64,000 nt of DNA from Thaumasiovibrio subtropicus. Its GTDB lineage: Bacteria > Pseudomonadota > Gammaproteobacteria > Enterobacterales > Vibrionaceae. The first letter of the stretch is position 1, and each line of letters begins with the position of its first letter. The notes below the pieces were generated by a model. The model was not told the origin of the DNA, searched no databases, and saw nothing but the letters and a program-made list of their open reading frames with translations. This document shows positions 45,607 to 53,590 of the stretch, one piece after another. A program made the position numbers and the translations under genes. The stretch covers positions 3,471,580-3,535,579 of the forward strand of contig NZ_AP023054.1 of assembly GCF_019703835.1 (NCBI RefSeq). The letters are read 5' to 3'.

Positions 45607-46983
45607 TTAATTCACCGCTTCTAAATCTGAAAGGGTATGATTAGTTAGCCACCGTCTCGAAGCAATCCGCCACGTCGACAAGACAATTTTGACAACTTCT
45701 TCTGCGAACACGGCCATGTAAATCACCGCGATAGGCACAGGTGTGACAAAAGCCAATAACGCCACTAAGGGTACGCCAACGCCCCACTGGGCCACCGTGT
45801 CTTGAATAAGACAGAACTGATTGTCACCTCCTGCCCGTAACACTCCAACAATCATGCTAATCGGTAATGCGCGAATAACCACACCGACTAACAGAACAGT
45901 GTAGAAATCCTCTGCGGTCGATAAGGTGGTGCCATCCAACCCTGAGAACAAACCCAGAACCCAAGATTTCAGCGCCCACAAAACAATCGCCGTGATTACG
46001 CCGAATAACAGGCTCAGGCCTACCGCAATTTTGGCAATCTGATAGGCGCTCTCCATCTTATTTGCGCCAATCTCATTGCCAATCACGACTGATGTCCCCG
46101 TACCGACGCCAATCAAGAAAGCAATCGCAATCGACTCTATCGGAATCATTACCGTCAGCGCCGCTAAGGCTTGCACATCAATATGACCAAAGATCACGCT
46201 ATACATGAACAAGCCAAATGAGTAGAGGAACATGTTAACAATCACTGGCGCAGACAATCGGCAAATGTTTTGTAGCTCGGCTAACGAAAAACAGTGACGC
46301 AGTTGATGGCGAGAAGGGAAGAGTTCGCTCTTTTTCCATCCCAGAAAAAGCACGAGCAACCCGACTTCAACCACACAACTGATAAGGGTGGCGTAAGCTG
46401 CTCCTTCAATACCCAGAGCGGGCATCCCTGCCTTACCGAATATCAATAGATAATTTAGGCCAACATTGAGCAGCACGCCGAAACAACTAAATGCAGTAGG
46501 AATGGTGGCGCGATGTATCGCCCTTAGCCCCGTCGCGACGACAATCCCAATCGCCATCGGCAAGGTAGCCCACGCCACAATAAAGAGGTAATCCGCCCCA
46601 AACCCGGCAATTTCAGGTACCGTCGTGGATAATCCCATGACCTGCTGCGGTAAACCTGCAAAGACTGCATTAATCAATAGCGCTAAAAGAGAGCAGAGCC
46701 CTAACGTGAGTAAGAAGGCTCGTTGCAGACCAATGCTATCGCGCTTTCCCCAATACTGCGCCAGTAGCACACCGCCGCCCGTTGTGACGCCGACAATCAA
46801 GAGTGTTGCAATGTATGATGCGCGACCAGCAATCCCCATGGCTGCCACTTCATGATCACCAAGTTGACCTAACATCATGATGTCGACCATGCTTCGTGAC
46901 GAAAACAGCAACATCTGCAAACTGACAGGTACCGCGATGGCTAACAGTTGACGAATATGCGCTTGGTGTTGCGTTAATTGCAT
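45607..46983 (-). CDS. MATE-family efflux transporter
   Basis: The 458-residue membrane protein has 12 predicted helices in two MATE halves (SLQMLLFSSRSMVDIMMLGQLGDHEVAAMG and the second repeat near VIVNMFLYSFGLFMYS). MATE pumps export cationic drugs or metabolites with Na+ or H+. ATG at 46983 follows AAGGAGAG; a longer frame to 47133 adds 50 residues that do not look like the family start. It is monocistronic and converges with the Ig lipoprotein. The substrate cannot be told from sequence. Confidence 0.88.
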   Translation of the reverse strand: MQLTQHQAHIRQLLAIAVPVSLQMLLFSSRSMVDIMMLGQLGDHEVAAMGIAGRASYIATLLIVGVTTGGGVLLAQYWGKRDSIGLQRAFLLTLGLCSLLALLINAVFAGLPQQVMGLSTTVPEIAGFGADYLFIVAWATLPMAIGIVVATGLRAIHRATIPTAFSCFGVLLNVGLNYLLIFGKAGMPALGIEGAAYATLISCVVEVGLLVLFLGWKKSELFPSRHQLRHCFSLAELQNICRLSAPVIVNMFLYSFGLFMYSVIFGHIDVQALAALTVMIPIESIAIAFLIGVGTGTSVVIGNEIGANKMESAYQIAKIAVGLSLLFGVITAIVLWALKSWVLGLFSGLDGTTLSTAEDFYTVLLVGVVIRALPISMIVGVLRAGGDNQFCLIQDTVAQWGVGVPLVALLAFVTPVPIAVIYMAVFAEEVVKIVLSTWRIASRRWLTNHTLSDLEAVN

Positions 46984-47273
46984 GTGCTCTCTCCTTAAAG
47001 CGGGGACATCGCGACTTTTTATTCTCTGAAAAACCACAGCGTGCTTTTCAGCAAAAGCCGTCGCAAACTTAGCTGAACAAAATCTGAACAGAGATGCAAA
47101 AGACACGCTTGACGTTTCGATCTGTGACTGCAAAGACGGCTGAAAAAAGACCAGTTTGTTACAATGAACATGTCGTAAAAGCTGGTCAGATGTCCCTTTC
47201 GAGTACGTACTATCGCTTACTCACGCCCCTCTTTTCTGACCAAAGATGCGGTCTTTATCCTTAGGAGGCTGTT

Positions 47274-48128
47274 ATGCGTTTTTTATTGCTTGCGTCGATA
47301 GCGCTACTACTGAGTGGATGTAATTGGGACAGATTTGCCTTTCTCAGCCCGGAAGTAGCCAGTACCGAAATCTCCTCAGTCGCCGTGTACCCGCAATATC
47401 GACTGTCTGGCGAGCTCACCTCACCACACTCCGAGATACAAGCCCCCATAGCGGGTGTCCTCAGCGCACGCTATGTCAATTCTGGGCAATTTGTCGAATC
47501 GGGAGAGCGGCTCTTTTCTGTAGAGGATGCCGAAGGGCATAGTCGAGATATCAAAGCCACCACCAGCGGCCGTATTGGTGATATCCGTTTTGAAATGGGA
47601 GAGGTCATCCCGACCAGAGGCAGCGTGATTGCTGAACTCTCTCATGCAGAGCCGATGACACTACACATTCATGTCAGCCGAGAAGCATTAGGTTACTCTT
47701 ATTTGAAGACCCTTCTGCCCGACAACATCGAGCTCTCTTTGCAGGCGTCACCCGAACTGGTTTATCACTACACAGCGCAAAGCAGCGATGTCATCCGAGG
47801 AAAAGAGTACAGCCGTACAGTGGGTTTTCATACCACCATACCTAACCCCGAGGGGCAGTTGATCAGTGGATCCACGGTGGATGTTGTGGCTACCGCACAG
47901 CGCAAAGTGGATATGCTTGCTGTTCCTGAAGCGGCTGTCTACCACACCCCTAAATACAGTTACCTGAAACTCGTCGACCATCGTTATCGTGTTGTAGAAC
48001 GCAAAGTCAATGCTGGGCGCCAATATCAAGGGCTGCGCCTCATTCGTGGGCAAGTCTCAGAGGGCGACATCTTAGTCATTGATGACAGAGTCCGTGAGGG
48101 TGACCGAGTACGGCTCACCCGCCATTGA
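47274..48128 (+). CDS. orphan RND/HlyD-type periplasmic adaptor lipoprotein
   Basis: The 284-residue lipoprotein has lipobox LSGC (Cys16). A biotinyl-lipoyl-like hairpin follows (IQAPIAGVLSARYVNSGQFVESGERLFSVED), then the second half (IKATTSGRIGDIRFEMGEVI) and a beta-barrel region ending VVATAQRKVDMLAVPEAAVY. This is the plan of membrane-fusion proteins of RND pumps, but shorter, as if the coiled-coil hairpin were missing, and no RND pump or TolC gene lies beside it. AGGAGG precedes the ATG. It may serve a pump encoded elsewhere. Confidence 0.78.
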   Translation: MRFLLLASIALLLSGCNWDRFAFLSPEVASTEISSVAVYPQYRLSGELTSPHSEIQAPIAGVLSARYVNSGQFVESGERLFSVEDAEGHSRDIKATTSGRIGDIRFEMGEVIPTRGSVIAELSHAEPMTLHIHVSREALGYSYLKTLLPDNIELSLQASPELVYHYTAQSSDVIRGKEYSRTVGFHTTIPNPEGQLISGSTVDVVATAQRKVDMLAVPEAAVYHTPKYSYLKLVDHRYRVVERKVNAGRQYQGLRLIRGQVSEGDILVIDDRVREGDRVRLTRH

Positions 48129-48146
48129 TAGTGAACGTTCACCCTC

Positions 48147-48173
48147 AAAGCGGCCAATCGATGGCCGCTTTTT
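48147..48173 (+). terminator. terminator of the adaptor gene
   Basis: AAAGCGGCCA (48147-48156) pairs with TGGCCGCTTT (48162-48171), followed by T. It lies 19 bp after the stop codon. Confidence 0.85.
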
Positions 48174-48398
48174 GCCTTCAATGACCTCCACTTTGCATGC
48201 CTTCTCACATCGAACAAAAAATAACCACGCATTTTTCATTAAAAATGTCGCCTTCAACACATATAAAACAACAAGTTAGACAACGCCGCCTTGAATAGAA
48301 CGCAATTCACACTGAATAAAGAGTCACAATTGCAAATAGACTATTCCATTCTTAATGCAAAAAATGTAATATCTCACTCCCTGATTAAGGATGATCAG

Positions 48399-48412
48399 TG
48401 AATAGTTATTCT
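48399..48412. promoter_or_regulatory. ARG-box-like palindrome upstream of the YjiH gene
   Basis: TGAAT-N4-ATTCT matches the ArgR half-site pair TGAATnnnnATTCA with one mismatch, 56 bp before the YjiH ATG. The rest of the 339-bp gap (48129-48467) is AT-rich and holds only the preceding terminator as recognisable structure. ArgR sites normally come in tandem pairs; the next 18 bp match poorly, so support is weak. Confidence 0.25.
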
Positions 48413-48467
48413 AAAAGAATAAAATTTAGTCAATGTTTCTTATTCAGATCAAGAAGTAAGGTCAGGT

Positions 48468-49901
48468 ATGCAAAATCAGGCGGATCTTAGCCTCTCATCA
48501 AAGAGTAAATGGTTAACCTTTATCCTTCCATCACTGCTCGGCGTATTCCTTTTCATGGCGCCTATCACCCAGTTCGATGCGGATTCGGGTAAAAACATCA
48601 TTACTATCCCTATTGCGATTCTTGCTAAAGGTTTCTTGTCGTTTTTTGATGGCGCAGCACCGGCAATGGTGACAGGGATTGTCTGCTTTAGCGCTTTGAT
48701 GTCTGTCATCAACCGCGTTGCAAAGCCGGCGTTTATCGGGCGTTCTGACTTTTTAAACCACCTTTTCAGCCCATCAACACCTTGGTTTATCGTCCAGCTA
48801 TTAGGTGCGTTCTTCGTGACTGTCACCTTCTTGCACAGCGGCGATGTTGCCGATAATGCCTCCATTCTACAAGTGACGCTAGCCACCATCGCGAGTGGTG
48901 ATACTGGCGGGCTGGTTTTACATGACTTAATGCCAACCTTGCTTTCCGTTTTCATCTTCGCAGGACTTCTCCTCCCTCTGTTGATGAACTTTGGATTACT
49001 TGAGTTTGTCGGCGCACTCTTTACTCGCGTCATGCAGCCAATTTTTAAGCTACCGGGACGTTCTGCGGTTAACTGTATCGCATCATGGCTAGGCGATGGT
49101 TCTGTTGGGGTGCTGCTTACCAGCAAGCAGTATGAAGATGGGCTTTATACCCAGCGCGAAGCGGCCGTCATCGGTACCACATTCTCAGCGGTATCGATTA
49201 CGTTTAGCCTTGTGGTTCTGACCCAAGTTAGCTTGCAGCATCTGTTCATGCCGTTCTATTTAACCGTCTGTGTTGCTGGACTTGCTGCTGCGATCATCAT
49301 TCCTCGTCTACCCCCATTAAGTAACAAGAAAGACACCTACATCAATGGCGATAGCCAAAAAATAGACTTCGAAGCCATTCCCGAGGGTCAAAGCGTTATC
49401 GGCACCGGTCTAGAAAAAGCGTTGGAAAAGGCGTCACAAGTCAAGAGTGCGCGCAGTGTCATCAACGAAGGTGTTAAAAACGCGATGGACATGGTGCTCG
49501 GCGTACTTCCGGTTGTCATGGCCATTGGTACCATTGCGCTGGTGATTGCTGAGACGACACCGCTATTCAATTGGCTCGGTGCGCCATTCGAACCTTTCTT
49601 GCGTCTACTACAGATACCAGAAGCGGCAGAAGCCTCTAAGACCATCGTGGTTGGTTTCGCCGATATGTTCCTACCATCGATTCTCGCTACTGGCATTGAA
49701 TCAGACCTAACGCGTTTTGTTATCGCTGCGATGTCTGTTACCCAACTTATCTACATGTCTGAGATAGGTGCGCTACTGATTGGTAGTAAGATTCCAGTGA
49801 AGCTGTGGGAACTGTTCATTATCTTTATCTTGCGTACCCTGATCACCCTACCTGTGATCGCCTTGATGGCACATGGGATGGCAGCCATTGGCTTGTTGTA
49901 A
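48468..49901 (+). CDS. YjiH-family transporter (nucleoside-recognition GATE domain)
   Basis: The 477-residue inner-membrane protein has about 10 helices with two GATE/nucleoside-recognition segments (AGLLLPLLMNFGLLEFVGALFTRV and VLPVVMAIGTIALVIAETTPLF). It is a YjiH-like protein. This family is often near amino acid catabolism genes, but the substrate is unknown. A hydrophilic loop (residues 285-335) separates the halves. AAGGTCAGGT precedes the ATG. It is monocistronic and ends at a strong terminator. Confidence 0.82.
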   Translation: MQNQADLSLSSKSKWLTFILPSLLGVFLFMAPITQFDADSGKNIITIPIAILAKGFLSFFDGAAPAMVTGIVCFSALMSVINRVAKPAFIGRSDFLNHLFSPSTPWFIVQLLGAFFVTVTFLHSGDVADNASILQVTLATIASGDTGGLVLHDLMPTLLSVFIFAGLLLPLLMNFGLLEFVGALFTRVMQPIFKLPGRSAVNCIASWLGDGSVGVLLTSKQYEDGLYTQREAAVIGTTFSAVSITFSLVVLTQVSLQHLFMPFYLTVCVAGLAAAIIIPRLPPLSNKKDTYINGDSQKIDFEAIPEGQSVIGTGLEKALEKASQVKSARSVINEGVKNAMDMVLGVLPVVMAIGTIALVIAETTPLFNWLGAPFEPFLRLLQIPEAAEASKTIVVGFADMFLPSILATGIESDLTRFVIAAMSVTQLIYMSEIGALLIGSKIPVKLWELFIIFILRTLITLPVIALMAHGMAAIGLL

Positions 49902-49931
49902 CGCTCATAAACAACAACGCCCATAAACAAC

Positions 49932-49957
49932 AAAGGCGACCGGATGGTCGCCTTTTT
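49932..49957. terminator. bidirectional terminator after the YjiH gene
   Basis: AAAGGCGACC (49932-49941) pairs with GGTCGCCTTT (49946-49955) around GGAT. It also serves the converging barrel gene. A direct repeat CATAAACAACAA lies just before it (49906-49917 and 49922-49933). Confidence 0.85.
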
Positions 49958-49960
49958 CGT

Positions 49961-51181
49961 TTATAGGGTAAAGATAAACTGCGCTGCTGCTCCGTAGCGA
50001 TTATCACCACTGTACTCGGCTGACACATCCAACCCAAAGCGGCCAAACGGAGTAAAGCCTAAGCCCAATGAATAAACATCATCAGCATTCGAGGTCATGC
50101 TATGTTGATAACCCAAGCGCAACTGCGCCCAACGCCAAGCATCCACTTCAACGCCCAAACGGGTAAACTGGGTTTTATAGTCCATGCCTTTGAAATAGCG
50201 TTTGCTGTTTAGGTCAATATCCAATGCGGTGGTTAACCACGCGTTTTGGTAGCTCGCACCCACAACATATGTGGGTTCAACCACCATCACATCAACACTA
50301 CCAACTTGAGAGAAGTTGGTCTGCAAGCTCTGCTTGATCAAATTGCGAGCAACAAAACCCACCGTTGTTTGCGCCGTCGGCTGAATGGTCATCCCCACAT
50401 CGACGTTGAAGGCCCCCTTTTCGGTATACTCATCACCGAACTCAAACTCATCGTCATCAAAGTCCGCCGCTTTGGTGTGATAGTTGATTGCCATTAAATG
50501 TTGGTACTTGGGCGAGATACCTAAGTTAACACGATAATCTTGCTCACCCACCTGCAGTAAGTAGTCCGTCGCAAAGGTGAAACCGACATCACCAACCGCG
50601 GCACCGACACCTTGTACTGTCGAGTGCATCCGACTGGTTACATCACAGTAACTGCGTGGCTCTTTGCAAGGCTGATTGAAATCGATGTCGTAGTCACGAG
50701 CATCGACATTCGCCGTTGCCACCGTCGCCATTTCTGCCTGAGTAAAAAAGCTCACACTCAGGTAGCGATTCGGGATAGCGATAACCATGCCAACGGCCGC
50801 ATCCACCATCCCTTTACTGTTATCCAGTTCGCGTAGAGCCTGCTGCCAGTTATCACTCAGCTCGGCAGACACCTCACCACCAGCGCTTAATACATCGTCG
50901 ATTTGATCTGAGATTTCAATGAAGTGATCGGTTTTGTTGTAAAGGTCATCACCATCATGCGCACTGACTCGTACCGAAGGGAACAGCATGCCAAAGTTGT
51001 CGCGATCTCGGTCGTAGTTCGCCGCCAATGCTGGGTTGTACATGGATGCACTTAAATAGTCACCAGAAGCAACACCTACGCGTCCCATCCCCACGCCTCG
51101 CGCGTCAGCTAGGGTACCTGTTGCTACCATTGCCAAGCCACCTGCCAAAAGTGCTTTGCATAATTTACTCTTATTAAACAT
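49961..51181 (-). CDS. TraF-like outer-membrane beta-barrel protein
   Basis: The 406-residue protein has a signal peptide ending near ALADA/TLADARG and then a FadL/OmpP1-like barrel start (GVGMGRVGVASGDYLSASMYNPA). Amphipathic strands follow to a C-terminal IFTL. It belongs to the family labelled conjugal transfer protein TraF, a misleading name for chromosomal copies in vibrios. Two cysteines (CKEPRSYC) may form a disulphide. There is no conjugation gene nearby. The role in the outer membrane is unknown. Confidence 0.78.
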   Translation of the reverse strand: MFNKSKLCKALLAGGLAMVATGTLADARGVGMGRVGVASGDYLSASMYNPALAANYDRDRDNFGMLFPSVRVSAHDGDDLYNKTDHFIEISDQIDDVLSAGGEVSAELSDNWQQALRELDNSKGMVDAAVGMVIAIPNRYLSVSFFTQAEMATVATANVDARDYDIDFNQPCKEPRSYCDVTSRMHSTVQGVGAAVGDVGFTFATDYLLQVGEQDYRVNLGISPKYQHLMAINYHTKAADFDDDEFEFGDEYTEKGAFNVDVGMTIQPTAQTTVGFVARNLIKQSLQTNFSQVGSVDVMVVEPTYVVGASYQNAWLTTALDIDLNSKRYFKGMDYKTQFTRLGVEVDAWRWAQLRLGYQHSMTSNADDVYSLGLGFTPFGRFGLDVSAEYSGDNRYGAAAQFIFTL

Positions 51182-51370
51182 ATTATTAGAATTCTCAGGA
51201 CTGCTTTTTCAATCCGGCGTATTCTAAAGAAACTGTTGTAATTGAGTAGGTAAATTAGCGAGCAATGTCACACTAATTTGATAATTGTGATCTGACGCAG
51301 CATATTGCTTCATCTGGCGCTACCACGATACAGCGGGCATTCATCTGAGGCATCTCACCTTCCCTTGCGC

Positions 51371-51399
51371 AAAAAAAACGGCCTTTCGGCCGCTTTGTA
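51371..51399 (-). terminator. terminator of the peptide ABC operon
   Basis: On the minus strand GCGGCC...GGCCG arms (within 51379-51393, loop GAAA) are followed by eight T residues (51371-51378). It ends the operon after the last permease gene. Confidence 0.8.
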
Positions 51400-51421
51400 A
51401 AACGTGTTGTGGATGGCATTA

Positions 51422-52360
51422 CTAATCTTTATAGATCTTAGGGTTGAAGACATCACGTAGCCAATCACCCAGCAAGTTGATAACCAGAACCAGCGTGACA
51501 AGCACGATACCTGGGAAGGCAGTGATCCACCACGCACCCGAGAAAATGTACTTAAAGCCAATGCTGATTAACGCACCCAGTGATGGTTGGTCTACCGGTA
51601 GACCCAAACCTAAGAACGACAGTGCCGCTTCTGACATGATTGCATTCGCGACCTGTACGGTTGAGATAACCAAGATGGGCGACAAACAGTTTGGCAAAAT
51701 ATGACGGAACATAATACGCGGAGCTTTAAAGCCCATGACACGCGCCGCTTCCACATACTCTTTCTTCTTCTCTGCCAATACGGATGCTCGGATCGTCCGC
51801 GCATACTGCGGCCACTCGGCCACACCGATAATCACCACCAGCATCACCACCGCATATTGGCTGTAGAAATCACTGCCAAAGCTGGCTTTAAAGATGGCCG
51901 AAACAATGATCGCCACCATCATGGTTGAGAACGACAGCTGTACGTCCGCAAAACGCATCAGGAAGCTATCCACTCGGCCGCCAAAGTAGCCCGCTGACAA
52001 ACCGATGATGATGCCTAAGAACAGCTGCAGCGCAACCGCAAAGAAACCAATGGTCAGTGACAAGCGTGAGCCGTAGAGGATGGTCGATAAAATATCGCGC
52101 CCTTGCTCATCAGTACCCAGCACGAAGTTCTCATCCCCGCCTTCCATCCAAGAGGGTGGTAGTTCTGAGTCCATAATGTCGATCGTTGTCAGATCGTAGG
52201 GGTCTGTTGGCGCAATGAGCGGCGCCGCCAGAGCAAACACTAAGAACGTGAGGAAGACAGCAAAGCTTGTCATCGCCACTTTGTCGCGCTTGAAGTGATA
52301 CAAGAAATCTGACTGTTTGAAACGCTCCCAACGAGAAGGAGCAGCAACGGATTGGCTCAT
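51422..52360 (-). CDS. peptide ABC transporter permease (DppC/GsiD type)
   Basis: The 312-residue permease has six predicted helices. The N-terminal cytosolic segment WERFKQSDFLYHFKRDKVAM leads into helix 1. The EAA loop is EAARVMGFKAPRIMFRHILPN. It pairs with the permease encoded two bases upstream. AATATGAGC-region SD is weak. It belongs to the oligopeptide/dipeptide/nickel class of importers. Confidence 0.92.
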   Translation of the reverse strand: MSQSVAAPSRWERFKQSDFLYHFKRDKVAMTSFAVFLTFLVFALAAPLIAPTDPYDLTTIDIMDSELPPSWMEGGDENFVLGTDEQGRDILSTILYGSRLSLTIGFFAVALQLFLGIIIGLSAGYFGGRVDSFLMRFADVQLSFSTMMVAIIVSAIFKASFGSDFYSQYAVVMLVVIIGVAEWPQYARTIRASVLAEKKKEYVEAARVMGFKAPRIMFRHILPNCLSPILVISTVQVANAIMSEAALSFLGLGLPVDQPSLGALISIGFKYIFSGAWWITAFPGIVLVTLVLVINLLGDWLRDVFNPKIYKD

Positions 52361-52362
52361 GA

Positions 52363-53340
52363 TTATGCTCCTTTTCCAGTTAGGTTAACCGTTGGGTTGA
52401 TGATGCCGTACAGCAAATCAACAATGGTGTTGGTCACAACGAAAATCAGACCAACAAAGATGACGTACGCGGTGATCAGCGGCGTATCAACGCGGTTAAT
52501 CGCTTCGAGGAAGAGGAAGCCGGTACCCGGCCACTGGAATACGGTTTCGGTCAAAATGGTGTAAGCCACCATAGTACCGATCTGCACACCCCCTACCGTC
52601 AACACGGGCAGCATGGTGTTTTTCAGCGCGTGTTGGTAATAGATTTTATTGAGCGCCAGACCTTTCGCTTTACCGAACTTGATGTATTCCGAGCTCAACA
52701 CTTCAAGCATTTCAGAGCGAACTAAACGGATGAACAGCGGCAGCATGATCGATGCCAATGCAATACAAGGTAGAACTAAATGGCGTAAGCCATCGATAGT
52801 AAAGAAGCCTGATTCCCACCCAAGGACATTGGCCGTTTCACCTCGCCCATAAGACGGCAGCCAGCCGAGCTCTATCGAGAACACATACATCAGCATAATC
52901 GCAGTTAAGAAGACCGGGATAGAGATACCGATACTGCTGAAGGTCATGATGGCTTTCGTAAAGAAACTTTTAGGGTGTATCGCCGAATAAACCCCTAATG
53001 GTATGGAGAGCACAATAATGATAAGCGTGGCGCCGAACACCAACTCAAGGGTGGCAACGAGCTTATCCAGAATGACTTCTACCGCGGGGCGCTTAAAGAA
53101 GTAAGATGTACCGAGATCGCCTTGTAGGGCCGAGCCTACAAAACGAGAATATTTAGCGATGAAGGGATCATTGAGGCCTAGCTCATCACGCAACGCTTGG
53201 CGCTCCGCTTCCGAAACCGATTGACCGACCAGCTCACGCAGCGGATCACCCAGATTATCCTGAATGGCAAACGCTACCAAACTGATCACAAACATCACTA
53301 TCAGTGCCTGAAACAGGCGCTTGACCAGAAACGAAAACAT
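52363..53340 (-). CDS. peptide ABC transporter permease (DppB/GsiC type)
   Basis: The 325-residue permease starts MFSFLVKRLFQALIVMFVIS, as all DppB-type proteins do. The EAA loop is KFGKAKGLALNKIYYQHALKN. It forms a heterodimer with the following permease. Its start lies 239 bp after the binding-protein gene, a gap that contains the 15-bp repeats at 53535-53590. No terminator hairpin was obvious there, so read-through is assumed. Confidence 0.92.
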   Translation of the reverse strand: MFSFLVKRLFQALIVMFVISLVAFAIQDNLGDPLRELVGQSVSEAERQALRDELGLNDPFIAKYSRFVGSALQGDLGTSYFFKRPAVEVILDKLVATLELVFGATLIIIVLSIPLGVYSAIHPKSFFTKAIMTFSSIGISIPVFLTAIMLMYVFSIELGWLPSYGRGETANVLGWESGFFTIDGLRHLVLPCIALASIMLPLFIRLVRSEMLEVLSSEYIKFGKAKGLALNKIYYQHALKNTMLPVLTVGGVQIGTMVAYTILTETVFQWPGTGFLFLEAINRVDTPLITAYVIFVGLIFVVTNTIVDLLYGIINPTVNLTGKGA

Positions 53341-53534
53341 TCCTTGCCCCTTTTCTTTCCGTAGATTTCAGTCTGCAAAATCGGCTAACCGCGCCGACTG
53401 CAACTTTCAGTCTGAAAAATGGTACTCAACCCGACTGAAACAAAGTTAAGCACCAAAAATCATTATTCGCACCTAGCTACAGCCAATAAGCAGAACTAGG
53501 TGCGAGGGTGTTTGAGTAATGAACTTAACGTCGA

Positions 53535-53590
53535 TTACTCAACGACGACTTATTTAACGACGGTTTACTTCACCACGACTTACTTAACGA
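53535..53590 (-). repeat. 15-bp tandem repeats over the stop codon of the binding-protein gene
   Basis: On the minus strand the last codons GTC GTT AAG TAA are followed by three diverged 15-bp copies, each again ending in TAA and in the same frame. Stops fall at 53580-53582, 53565-53567, 53550-53552 and 53535-53537. The copies would encode VVVK, TVVK and VVVE before their stops. It looks like repeated duplication of the gene end. Confidence 0.85.

Noticed and set aside
49906..49933. 12-base direct repeat CATAAACAACAA
   Set aside because: Two copies only, in spacer before a terminator; no sign of a mobile element or operator.
49961..51181. Evidence of conjugation from the TraF-like gene
   Set aside because: No other transfer gene, relaxase or oriT is present. 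Chromosomal proteins of this family are outer-membrane barrels with a misleading name.
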